Of a stretch of 11,998 nt of DNA, positions 1-7,930 are shown one piece after another. A program made the position numbers and the translations under genes. This stretch comes from Bacteroidales bacterium. GTDB taxonomy: Bacteria > Bacteroidota > Bacteroidia > Bacteroidales > JAOZVK01. The stretch lies in contig JAOZVK010000123.1 in the NCBI GenBank assembly GCA_029938185.1, positions 1 through 11,998 of the forward strand, read 5' to 3'. The notes under the pieces are model-generated. The model was not told the DNA's origin. It did not search any database and worked only from the letters and a program-made list of their open reading frames with translations. Position 1 is the first letter of the stretch, and each line of letters starts with the position of its first letter.

Positions 1-55
1 CTTAATAAGCCATATACTACTGTGTATCAGTATGTAATATTGCATAACAAGTCTA

Positions 56-2263
56 TTATGTAGTTATAAAATCTAAAAATAGAAATTTACTTTTTTCATT
101 GTGAAACCAAGAGAATTTGAAGTTCCAACGTTCTTCCATAAAGTCTAATATTCTAATTCCTCGTTCATAAATTTTTTGTGGTGTCCAATCGTCATATTCA
201 CAAAGTTCCTGTTCACTAATAGAGCCATTATGATAAATATCTGCTTTACGTTGTTCAAAACTCATATTTTTCACTTCTTGTCTTTCAATTTTATTTTTTC
301 TTTTTTCAACAAGTAATATATTTCCTATAGTATAGCATAATCTACTTTTTTGTTTACAGTCAAATTTTTTAAAATTTTCTTTCCATCTTTCTGGTAAATT
401 TCCCCAGTCAACTATTTCATTCGACTTTGTTCCACTTTTTTTACCTTCTGGAAAAATAAATTCCATTTCATATTTACTGTAATCTATTCTCTTATTCAAA
501 TTTTCTCTTTCCAATAAATATAATTCGTATTCATAAAGCAAATATTTTATACCAGTTTGATTACTCCCACCCCAATCAAAGTACCCCTTGATTTTTCCTG
601 CAGGTGGAATGCGTTCGAATAAATCATTAACATATCTATAAAAATAGTCAATATCAAGATAGCCCTTTACATTTCCTCTGTCTAAATCTTCTGGACTGCC
701 GTAAGTCCAAATTTCATTTAAGTCTTCAATTACTGAATCTATATTAACACCGTCTGTACCTTTAAAAAGCTTATTTGCATCAATAAGAAAATGATATGTC
801 CCTGTATTTGAACGTCGTCCTGATACATAGAAAAGTAAGAATATAAATGAATCTATAGCTTTAAAAAATGTTATCAATTGTTCTTTTAATATTTTTTTGT
901 TAGAATACTGCATCATTGCAGTCAGTATAATAGGTGCAAATTGTCGATACCCAATAATTTTAAATTTGTTCAGCCAATATGCAATATCATCATCTAAACC
1001 AATTTCTAAAGCAACTTCGTGGAACGGAAAATTTATTTTAAACCATTCTTTTATGGCTGCTTCTAAACTATTCTTATATTCAATTATATATCTACGTTTT
1101 AAAACTCCTGATTGTATTTTTGGAACTATAAATTTTTTTCTAAAAATATCATTTTCATAAAATTTAGTTTCATTTCTATCAAAACGCTCATACATTATCC
1201 AATGATAACGCAAAAACACGTCATCGTCTAAAGACTTTTTTTCATTACGACCAATATAATAATATATAGTCTTCCATGTTTTACTAATTTCACTTCTTAA
1301 TACTTCACTTTCTTCTGTATTTAGTATTGAAGAAAGGTATATTAATCTATTTTTCAACATTTCTAAATTAGATAATGGCTTTCCTCTTTTATTCATTGTC
1401 TCGAATATCATTGATATTTCCATTTCTTTAAACTCATTAAAATCAAATCGTAAACGAGTTGTAACAATATCAAAAATTCTACTTAATTTATCAATACTAA
1501 AATATTTTATTAAATCTTCTTTATAAAGTTCTATTTTATTTTCATTTATTTTTAACTTGGTTAATAATTCGTCAAATAATTCTTTTTCGTTTTTAAATTC
1601 TTTTTTAAAATTAGGATAATCTATACCACGTTGAATTTTCTCGGTCATATTTACATCTTTAACATGATTAGAAAACTCTGATAAGCATTTATTGTCTATT
1701 TTAAATTTGCTAAGTGAATTAATTTTTTTCTTAAAATATTTTTTTGCATTTGCAATATTTTTAGTATATGCCGTATTTATCAGTTCCCCCTTTGTTTCGT
1801 GTGCAAAAATATTTTTTATTAAAAACTTATAACTCGGGTCGTCTGTTTCATAACCTATCAGATATAATTTTTCATCTTTTATATCCTCTCTGTAAAGATA
1901 TTTTTTAATGATTTCTTTCTTAGAATCTCCAAAATATATACCTTTTTCATCTTGGAAACTATCAATTATTGCTTGTAACAATATAGCAATTGTAAGAAAC
2001 CGTTGTTGTCCATCAACTATATGAAAAAACTTAAATCGATTCTCTGAATGTATTCTTAAATTTATCCCATTCCAAGATTTATATTTTTCTACAGGAACCG
2101 CTTCAACACCAATCATACCCATATAATGAGTCCTGTTATTATCAAATAGATTTAAAATATCACGCCATAAATCTTCAAGTTGTTCATTCTGCCATGCATA
2201 ACCACGTTGATAATCGGGTATTCTAAATATCGTATTATGAAAAATATCGCTTAGTGATTTCAT
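56..2263 (-). CDS. DUF262/DUF1524 (GmrSD/SspE/BrxU-like) protein with altered nuclease motif
   Basis: 735 residues. The N-terminal DUF262 domain has the ParB-like IPDYQRGYAW block at 15-24 and an intact DGQQR motif at 84-88, which in this family binds or hydrolyses nucleotide. The FETMNKRGKPLSN block at 287-299 is the conserved 'lFe.lN.rG..Ls' helix of DUF262. The C-terminal ~150 residues fit DUF1524, the HNH-like nuclease half: IGNILL, then an Asn-rich turn, SFEQRK and WTPQKIYERG. The expected E-H-I-x-P motif reads E601-F602-I-F-P605, so the catalytic His is missing. Known relatives (GmrSD, SspE, BrxU) cut modified or phage DNA; here cleavage may be lost or done differently. The start overlaps the upstream DUF4435 stop by 4 nt (ATGA), so translation is probably coupled and this is the third gene of the operon. 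The family call is firm; the biological role is inferred. Confidence 0.9.
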   Translation of the reverse strand: MKSLSDIFHNTIFRIPDYQRGYAWQNEQLEDLWRDILNLFDNNRTHYMGMIGVEAVPVEKYKSWNGINLRIHSENRFKFFHIVDGQQRFLTIAILLQAIIDSFQDEKGIYFGDSKKEIIKKYLYREDIKDEKLYLIGYETDDPSYKFLIKNIFAHETKGELINTAYTKNIANAKKYFKKKINSLSKFKIDNKCLSEFSNHVKDVNMTEKIQRGIDYPNFKKEFKNEKELFDELLTKLKINENKIELYKEDLIKYFSIDKLSRIFDIVTTRLRFDFNEFKEMEISMIFETMNKRGKPLSNLEMLKNRLIYLSSILNTEESEVLRSEISKTWKTIYYYIGRNEKKSLDDDVFLRYHWIMYERFDRNETKFYENDIFRKKFIVPKIQSGVLKRRYIIEYKNSLEAAIKEWFKINFPFHEVALEIGLDDDIAYWLNKFKIIGYRQFAPIILTAMMQYSNKKILKEQLITFFKAIDSFIFLLFYVSGRRSNTGTYHFLIDANKLFKGTDGVNIDSVIEDLNEIWTYGSPEDLDRGNVKGYLDIDYFYRYVNDLFERIPPAGKIKGYFDWGGSNQTGIKYLLYEYELYLLERENLNKRIDYSKYEMEFIFPEGKKSGTKSNEIVDWGNLPERWKENFKKFDCKQKSRLCYTIGNILLVEKRKNKIERQEVKNMSFEQRKADIYHNGSISEQELCEYDDWTPQKIYERGIRILDFMEERWNFKFSWFHNEKSKFLFLDFITT

Positions 2264-3225
2264 CTTTTATTGTAATTGAATTGTAAAAATTGTTTTAGTT
2301 CTATTGGGATTTTAACTTTAGAAAGAAAACGTTCTATTGCTTTATCACTTCCTTTATCTGTACAATGTACATCAATTTTTTCATCTTGAAATTTTATATT
2401 ATTAGTTGTTTTTAATTTAGCTAAATATTTTTTATTTAAAAACTTAAAAAATATTATCAAAAAACAAAGTTCAAATTTACCTCTAATATATTCTTTTGGA
2501 TGATTATAATATTCTATTAATTTCGCTTGTATTTTATTTATTTGTACATTATCAAATATATCATTGTCATTTATTTTAGTTTTTTCAATAAAATATTCAT
2601 TTTGTTTTTCACTATCTTTAAAAATAATACCAAGTTTGTCATTGATAAATGTAATTTCAAACATTTCAGAAATTTTTACATTTTCTAATGGTGCATTAAT
2701 ATTATTAACTCTTGTATATGCAACCATCGAAGAAAAAAATAAAATTTGTTCATAAAATTTATTATGCAGTCTTTTAAAAGTTAATAATAAACTTTCGTTT
2801 ACTTTCTTGTCCCTAATTTTAAAAATATCTTTTAAAATTTTTCTAAATACTTCTTTATCTACAAAATAATTTTCGATAGAGTAGTATTTAGTTTCAAATA
2901 TATTTTCATCTTTCGAATAATTTCCATTTGCTATATCATCTAAGTCCTTATCCCTAAAAAATAATAACCGATTTTTATTCCATTTGTACCAGTTTAATTT
3001 TTTAAGATATAAATATAAACTTTCTACCTTTATTTTTCCTTTACAAATGTATCCAAAAAAATTATGTTCAAATATAGTTTCAATATAATTTCTATAAAAA
3101 ATTTCATCAGCATTACCTTCAAAAAAACAATGAACCGTTTTATTGTTATATTCCGCTTTTATTTGAAAAAAAAGCTTTTTATTCTGAATTTTATATTTTT
3201 GAACAATAAATTCTTCTCTTGTCAT
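2260..3225 (-). CDS. DUF4435 / TOPRIM-like protein (AriB-like PARIS effector)
   Basis: 321 residues. An N-terminal beta strand ends in HCFFEG (E36), the first acidic residue of a TOPRIM-like fold. It is followed by LLFFRDKDLDD (D92 and D94), the DxD pair. YYSIENYFV at 114-122 is the DUF4435 hallmark, with E118. In the PARIS system the DUF4435 protein AriB is held by the ATPase AriA and, once released by a phage anti-restriction protein such as Ocr, acts as a TOPRIM nuclease that cleaves tRNA and stops growth. This protein starts 2 nt after the ATPase stop and overlaps the next gene by 4 nt, which matches an AriA-AriB order. The protein is Lys/Asn/Phe-rich like its neighbours. DUF4435 proteins also occur with other ATPases outside PARIS, so the family is firm and the PARIS label is probable. 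The trigger cannot be read from sequence. Confidence 0.85.
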   Translation of the reverse strand: MTREEFIVQKYKIQNKKLFFQIKAEYNNKTVHCFFEGNADEIFYRNYIETIFEHNFFGYICKGKIKVESLYLYLKKLNWYKWNKNRLLFFRDKDLDDIANGNYSKDENIFETKYYSIENYFVDKEVFRKILKDIFKIRDKKVNESLLLTFKRLHNKFYEQILFFSSMVAYTRVNNINAPLENVKISEMFEITFINDKLGIIFKDSEKQNEYFIEKTKINDNDIFDNVQINKIQAKLIEYYNHPKEYIRGKFELCFLIIFFKFLNKKYLAKLKTTNNIKFQDEKIDVHCTDKGSDKAIERFLSKVKIPIELKQFLQFNYNKR

Positions 3226-3227
3226 TA

Positions 3228-4337
3228 TTATTGATTTATTTTAATTTCATAAATAGAGGTTAAATAATCAAAATACTCTTCTAAAACTATTGAATGTGAG
3301 TGCGTTGCAATTATTAATGCTAATGGTTTAGTTTCTAATATACTTTCTAACATTTTTTCCTGCCAACGAGTAGATATCGAAATTTCAGGTTCATCAAAAA
3401 TAATAAAATATTGCTTATCAGTTAGTATTAAATAAAAAAACAAAGAAATAATATGTTTTTCGCCTGATGATAAAATATTTTCAGTATTAATATCAAAAAG
3501 AGTTTCATTAATTTTAACTTGTAATTTTTTGTGTTTATAAATTAAAGATTTATTAACAAGATAATTTTCTGTTGTCGCAATGAACATATTAATTTTTTCT
3601 TCTGAATAATAAGAATTATCAAACTTATATTTTATATCATTAATTCCAAATTCAATAATTTCGATATAATTATTATCTGTTTGTTTCCAATTTAATTTTT
3701 CCACTTCATTCCATACCTTTGGAATTTCATTAAAAGCATCGTAACTGTCATTTCTGTCATCTTCGGTTTCAAAATTTCTAAATGAATCAACAACTTCATT
3801 AAAACTTTTTTCAATTCTCCTGTATGTAGGTAAATACATAACAGGTAATTCTGGTAAGTTAATTAGTTTGTCTAAATCTTTATAAACTAATTTCTTTGTT
3901 TTTTTGATTATTTCAATTAATAAATTATCATTTGTATTATAATTTTCAGCGATTGTTTTTATTGTTAAAGGCTCTAAAAGAATATTTAAATTATAATCAT
4001 TTTCTTTTAAAATATTTATAAAATTTTTTTTAAAAAAATCTTTATGACTTGGATTAATATTAATAATTAATTCATTAATATCTTTTTGACTAATATTAAT
4101 TTTCAATTGTTTTCTATTTACTTTATAATTTTTCTTATTAATCGTAGCAGAAATACTCTCAAATTTATATTCCTTTAATTTAGACCATTGCTTCGATAAA
4201 AATAAATATATCAATTTTAATATAATTGTTTTACCGGCACCGTTTTCAGCCACAAATATTAATTTATTATCCTTAATATCAATATTATAGGAATTAGTTC
4301 CCCAAAGTTTAGTTATTTTAAAATTTGTAAATTTCAT
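3228..4337 (-). CDS. ABC-type AAA ATPase (AriA-like, PARIS sensor/ATPase)
   Basis: 369 residues, a complete compact ABC/SMC-like ATPase of the AAA_15/AAA_21 kind. Walker A is ENGAGKT at 31-37, with Ala30 in place of the usual first Gly. The signature LSSGEKH is at 289-295, Walker B FIIFDEP at 311-317 with E316 as likely catalytic base, and the switch His is H346 in IIATHSHS. The insertion between Walker A and the signature (about 250 residues) would form the coiled or sensory region. It contains no transmembrane segment. In PARIS, AriA assembles into an oligomer that sequesters AriB and senses phage proteins. This gene is the first of the three-gene operon and has a 207-nt gap upstream, where a promoter is expected. 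It is shorter than the characterised AriA proteins as I recall them, so it could be a distant PARIS subtype or an OLD-like relative. The ATPase call is firm. Confidence 0.88.
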   Translation of the reverse strand: MKFTNFKITKLWGTNSYNIDIKDNKLIFVAENGAGKTIILKLIYLFLSKQWSKLKEYKFESISATINKKNYKVNRKQLKINISQKDINELIININPSHKDFFKKNFINILKENDYNLNILLEPLTIKTIAENYNTNDNLLIEIIKKTKKLVYKDLDKLINLPELPVMYLPTYRRIEKSFNEVVDSFRNFETEDDRNDSYDAFNEIPKVWNEVEKLNWKQTDNNYIEIIEFGINDIKYKFDNSYYSEEKINMFIATTENYLVNKSLIYKHKKLQVKINETLFDINTENILSSGEKHIISLFFYLILTDKQYFIIFDEPEISISTRWQEKMLESILETKPLALIIATHSHSIVLEEYFDYLTSIYEIKINQ

Positions 4338-4380
4338 TTTTTATTTATTTACTATAATTTAACTTATTAAATGCATATCA

Positions 4381-4419
4381 AAAATATTGTTAGATACATA
4401 CTAAGTATTAAACAATTTT
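4381..4419. promoter_or_regulatory. Nested dyad upstream of AriA-like gene (operator candidate)
   Basis: The inner 11-bp palindrome ATACTAAGTAT lies at 4398-4408. It is flanked by outer arms AAAATATTGTT (4381-4391) and AACAATTTT (4411-4419), which pair apart from a 2-nt bulge. The dyad sits 44-82 bp upstream of the ATPase start codon, a normal place for an operator. No regulator gene adjoins it, so the role is inference, and in AT-rich DNA a dyad of this size can arise by chance. Confidence 0.35.
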
Positions 4420-4450
4420 GGTTGCATCCTATAAAGCATAATCTAAAAAA

Positions 4451-4533
4451 ACAAAAGTTTTCAACACTTACACTTTGTTAATTTGTATATTCTTATAATG
4501 TGTAGGCAATATTATGTTAATGTTGAAAACCTT
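4451..4533 (-). repeat. Dispersed hairpin-GCYTAC element, copy 1
   Basis: The ends carry a perfect 10-bp inverted repeat, GTTTTCAACA at 4457-4466 and TGTTGAAAAC at 4521-4530. Read on the minus strand it begins AAGGTTTTCAACA, then an A/T spacer of about 12 nt, then GCCTACACATTA. It matches the 9596-9691 element at both ends (ACAAAA.TTTTC.ACA..TTAC on one side, GAA.ACCTTAA on the other). It begins about 11 nt after the stop of the caspase-hydrolase gene. It codes for nothing and is probably a miniature mobile or structured element. Confidence 0.55.
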
Positions 4534-4544
4534 AATTATTAACT

Positions 4545-7500
4545 CTAAACTTTTTTATCTTCCTTGTCCACTTTTTCAGCTTTTAAATCAAAAATATCTT
4601 TTAGAACAGCCAAGCTGTCTTCATTTTCAAAATAGTTCAAATGGTGACAAGCAATTTCTTTATAAACTGGTTTTGGTTCACGGTGTTTGTTAATATTTTT
4701 CATACTTTCCATACCAACCATAATATCGTTAGGTTCGTCTTTGAAAGCCCATGAGCCAAGTTTAAACTGTATTTTTTCCATTTTACCTTTAGCCTTATTT
4801 CCAATTTTGGATTTAAATTTATCAATATCACCAGCTAATACATAATATTGAACTTTAGGGTCTGAACTCATATTTAGATTGCTAAGAAATTCGGCATCTT
4901 CTGTAATTTGTTCAAGCGAAGCTGTTAGTTTTTTCGATTGTTTCATACCAAACAATAAAGCAGCAGCCCCCGAAATTGCAGCAGGAGCAAACGATACAAT
5001 TGTTGGAACTCCAATAAGTATAGTAATTACTGTGGTTGCTATTTTTCTGTATTCAAGTAAATTATCGAATATTGAACCTTTGTTGGGAACACCTGCCAAA
5101 ATAACGTTATCAATATATGAATTGGCTTTTAGTCTTTCCACAAGATAACGAACTACAATTCCACCAGTTGAATGAGCTAAAATACTTAGTTTTTTATCGT
5201 CTTTAGCATCAAATCCAGCATCTATTAATTTTTTATTTAATGATTCTGCTGACTTTTGAAGTGAAGTATTTAAATTTTCATAATCAAAGGTCAAAACCAA
5301 ATCATATTGTTTTTCATCAATTGCAAACTTCATTGATGAGGCTATATTTTCGGTATCTCCAAAAATTCCGTGTACAACAAGTAGTATGTTTTTTGCTGCT
5401 TCAATTTTTGATTTCAAATCATATTCTCTTCGTTTTATTGAACCATCTTCTGCAAAATCGACCCAACGTAACTTTTCTAAACCTCGTTTTTTACCAACAA
5501 ACTTCATAAAGCTTAGTTTTAGCGATTTGCCAAGACTTCGGCTTTTTGGTTCAGTTGTTTCGGGTATTTTATTTATTGTTATATGTGTGTTTCCTTTTTC
5601 ATCTTTTTGAGTATCTCCAACAGGAATAAAATCTTCGCCATCGAAAGTAAAAGGTAAAACAAATTCGTGTTCATCTAATCCGGTTTTTAATTCTATTTCG
5701 AGCGGATTGTCTTCAAGTTTATCATGGTTTTGAATACCCGAAAATTCAAGAATATTTTCTATTTCGCCTCTTGTTTCTTTAAAGTTTAGTAAATCTGAAC
5801 CAAATTTATTAGCAAGATTTGGAAAGATATTCATAGCATCGGTGCTTCTTGTTGCAGTTTTTGTACCACTAAGAGCAATATCTGCCTTAAAATCGGTATG
5901 TCCTTTTATCAAAATTTTATCATTTGCAATATTTACCGGTGATGCCGAAACCGAACTTTGTTGCTGTTTTATTTTAGCTGATATAGTTTTTGTAGTCCAA
6001 TCATTTTTTACTTTTTTCAATTGTCTGTTTTTTACCAATCTAAGTGCTCTTGTACCTTCGTCGGCTCTAAAATTTAAGGTTTTTCCGACTACTAAATCAT
6101 CTTGTTCTATAATAAAATCATCTACTGCTTCGGTACTTACAATTAGTTTAAATGTATCAGACTGTTGGCTTACATTGTCCTCAAGAAACAAATCATTTTC
6201 GAGCATTGTTATATATTCGTTACCTTTTTCAATTGGTTCGTTCCATATTGATGTTATTCCAAATTCTTCGGATAAATATATTAACGAAAAATATAATCGT
6301 TGGTTTTTATTATGCTTTGCTTTTATTTTTATATTAATATAATCACTTATAAAATTAAATTCAGGATTCGCTTCAAGCTCAATTTCTTTACCAAATTCAT
6401 CAATTTTATATATTTTAAAATCAATATCATTATCTGAAAAATTTGTAGATTTGTTTTCTAAGTCAATAGCTCGTTCCCACTGTGTTATATTTATCAGAAT
6501 TGAATATATATAATCAATTGCAACTTTAAAATCGCCTTTGGCAGCTTGTATTAATAAATTATTATTGTTTTTGTATAATGAAACCAAATTATTTTTAATT
6601 TCGATAGTATAATTTGTTCCAACTTTATCTTCTTTGAGTTCGATAAATAAAAATTCCGGTTTCAAATCCTTAGCAGCCTCCACTTTATTATTATCACCTT
6701 TGATATAAACAAACATTTGCGGACTAGGAATACTAATTAGTTTGGCTTTATATTTTTTTTCTGTATTATTTGATAGGGCATTCATGTTTAAGTCACTACG
6801 TTCGGCTCTAACAAGTTTTACGCTTGCATAACCAACAATATTTGCATCTTCAAAATTTTCAGTATTTTCATTAAACAATGCGAAATCATAAGTTTTTTCG
6901 GGAGCTGTTGATAAGCCTTTTATTGCACCATAATCAACCTTCCAAGTATCGCCCACAGCATAAACATCAAAAATATTTTCATTTTTATTATTTTTCTTTT
7001 CTGCATATGGGTCTAAAAAAATTGAATTTGCATCAAAATATTCATACGATTCAAACTGAGGCGTTTGGTTTAATGCGAGTTTAAGAATATTACGCCTTGT
7101 TTTTAGAAAAATATCTGCATACGAAATATCAGTAGATTTATTTAAAGTCCCAAGCATAGCAGTTGTAAAAACACCTGAATGTGTTGCAGTTTCGCGAGCT
7201 TCTTCTTTTCTGTCGCATGCACCCAAAGCTATATGTTTGCTTTTAGGAATTGTAATTTTATTATCTTTTTTTAGTTGATTTTCGTACCAGCCACTAAGAT
7301 AAGTATCTAATGGACGTGGAGAATCTCTGTCATAAGTTTTTCTTGAATTTAGAAGTGTATAAGAATCGGAGTCCCTTGTTGCCGAGCCTGAATGACAACA
7401 ATCAAGCATTATAGTAATATGAGGATTATTTTTTGCAACTTCCGATATTAATACAGCCAGTTCTTTGTCAGCCAAATCGTGTCCACCGGCTTTTCTGCTA

Positions 7501-7832
7501 TCATAACAAACAAGGGTTTCTTGATAATATTCAGAAAAAAATTGTCTAAATTCAGGAGCAGCTATTTCTCTGGCACCATGACCACTATAATGAAAAAATA
7601 CAATATCATCGGCTTGTGCTTTTCCCAAGTGATTTCTAAATTCACTTATTATATTATTATATGTGGCTTTTTGATTTAATAGTTTTTCTATTTGTAAATC
7701 AAATTGCGAATATTGTTTTTTTATCATTTCTTCTACTGACAACACATCGTTAACACATCCTTGCAGATTGCTTACATTTGGATTGTCATATTCGTTAATA
7801 CCTACTAATAACGCATATAATTTATTTGCCAT
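4545..7832 (-). CDS. Caspase-like peptidase (C14) fused to alpha/beta hydrolase
   Basis: 1095 residues. Residues 1-275 form a peptidase C14 (metacaspase/caspase-like) domain: ALLVGINEYD at 8-17, catalytic H85 in HYSGHG and catalytic C146 in LDCCHSGS. Residues 470-575 look like the beta-sandwich (DUF4384-like) module found in many bacterial caspases. Residues 815-1075 are a lipase-like alpha/beta hydrolase: VVHGIFG at 819-825, nucleophile S888 in LAHSTGG, possible acid D1036 and His H1063/H1064 in ACHHLNYF. A 29-residue hydrophobic Gly/Ala-rich stretch (935-963) may be a lid or a membrane-associating segment. There is no signal peptide, so it is probably cytoplasmic. Bacterial caspase domains often act in phage-triggered suicide systems; here the protease may activate or release the hydrolase, which is inference. 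The gene follows the ATPase gene by 98 nt on the same strand. Confidence 0.88.
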   Translation of the reverse strand: MANKLYALLVGINEYDNPNVSNLQGCVNDVLSVEEMIKKQYSQFDLQIEKLLNQKATYNNIISEFRNHLGKAQADDIVFFHYSGHGAREIAAPEFRQFFSEYYQETLVCYDSRKAGGHDLADKELAVLISEVAKNNPHITIMLDCCHSGSATRDSDSYTLLNSRKTYDRDSPRPLDTYLSGWYENQLKKDNKITIPKSKHIALGACDRKEEARETATHSGVFTTAMLGTLNKSTDISYADIFLKTRRNILKLALNQTPQFESYEYFDANSIFLDPYAEKKNNKNENIFDVYAVGDTWKVDYGAIKGLSTAPEKTYDFALFNENTENFEDANIVGYASVKLVRAERSDLNMNALSNNTEKKYKAKLISIPSPQMFVYIKGDNNKVEAAKDLKPEFLFIELKEDKVGTNYTIEIKNNLVSLYKNNNNLLIQAAKGDFKVAIDYIYSILINITQWERAIDLENKSTNFSDNDIDFKIYKIDEFGKEIELEANPEFNFISDYINIKIKAKHNKNQRLYFSLIYLSEEFGITSIWNEPIEKGNEYITMLENDLFLEDNVSQQSDTFKLIVSTEAVDDFIIEQDDLVVGKTLNFRADEGTRALRLVKNRQLKKVKNDWTTKTISAKIKQQQSSVSASPVNIANDKILIKGHTDFKADIALSGTKTATRSTDAMNIFPNLANKFGSDLLNFKETRGEIENILEFSGIQNHDKLEDNPLEIELKTGLDEHEFVLPFTFDGEDFIPVGDTQKDEKGNTHITINKIPETTEPKSRSLGKSLKLSFMKFVGKKRGLEKLRWVDFAEDGSIKRREYDLKSKIEAAKNILLVVHGIFGDTENIASSMKFAIDEKQYDLVLTFDYENLNTSLQKSAESLNKKLIDAGFDAKDDKKLSILAHSTGGIVVRYLVERLKANSYIDNVILAGVPNKGSIFDNLLEYRKIATTVITILIGVPTIVSFAPAAISGAAALLFGMKQSKKLTASLEQITEDAEFLSNLNMSSDPKVQYYVLAGDIDKFKSKIGNKAKGKMEKIQFKLGSWAFKDEPNDIMVGMESMKNINKHREPKPVYKEIACHHLNYFENEDSLAVLKDIFDLKAEKVDKEDKKV

Positions 7833-7867
7833 AATAATTTGTTTTTTTGAAATATTTAATTGTAATT

Positions 7868-7921
7868 TGACTCTTCGAGTCTTTTTATGTTGCTTACGCC
7901 TAATTAATTATAAAAACTCAT
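7868..7921 (+). repeat. Dispersed hairpin-GCYTAC element, copy 2
   Basis: A perfect 5-bp hairpin GACTC-TTC-GAGTC (7869-7881) is followed by five T residues, a 10-nt spacer and GCTTACGCCTAATTA. It aligns with the reverse complement of the 9596-9691 element from the hairpin through the TATAAAAAC stretch. It lies between the ATPase stop and the caspase-hydrolase start. The T run is on the plus strand, so it is not a terminator for the minus-strand genes. Confidence 0.5.
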
Positions 7922-7930
7922 TTTTTTCAT

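Larger units (their letters stand above)
4338..4544. other. 207-nt gap upstream of the PARIS-like operon
   Basis: This gap separates the caspase-hydrolase stop from the ATPase start and must hold any dedicated promoter of the three-gene operon. I find no confident Bacteroidota -33/-7 promoter. It contains a nested dyad (4381-4419) proximal to the ATPase start and one copy of the dispersed hairpin element (4451-4533) just after the caspase-hydrolase stop. No open reading frame of interest is present. Confidence 0.6.

Noticed and set aside
20..45. Small hairpin (TACTG/CAGTA) after the DUF262 stop as terminator
   Set aside because: Stem of only 5 bp and no T run on the minus strand.
5842..6342. 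Plus-strand 166-codon open frame
   Set aside because: Lies entirely antisense inside the caspase-hydrolase gene, is Ser/Phe/Val-rich as expected from an antisense shadow, and has no domain.
7869..7886. Terminator for the ATPase gene
   Set aside because: The T run follows the hairpin on the plus strand while the neighbouring genes are on the minus strand; it fits better as a repeat copy.
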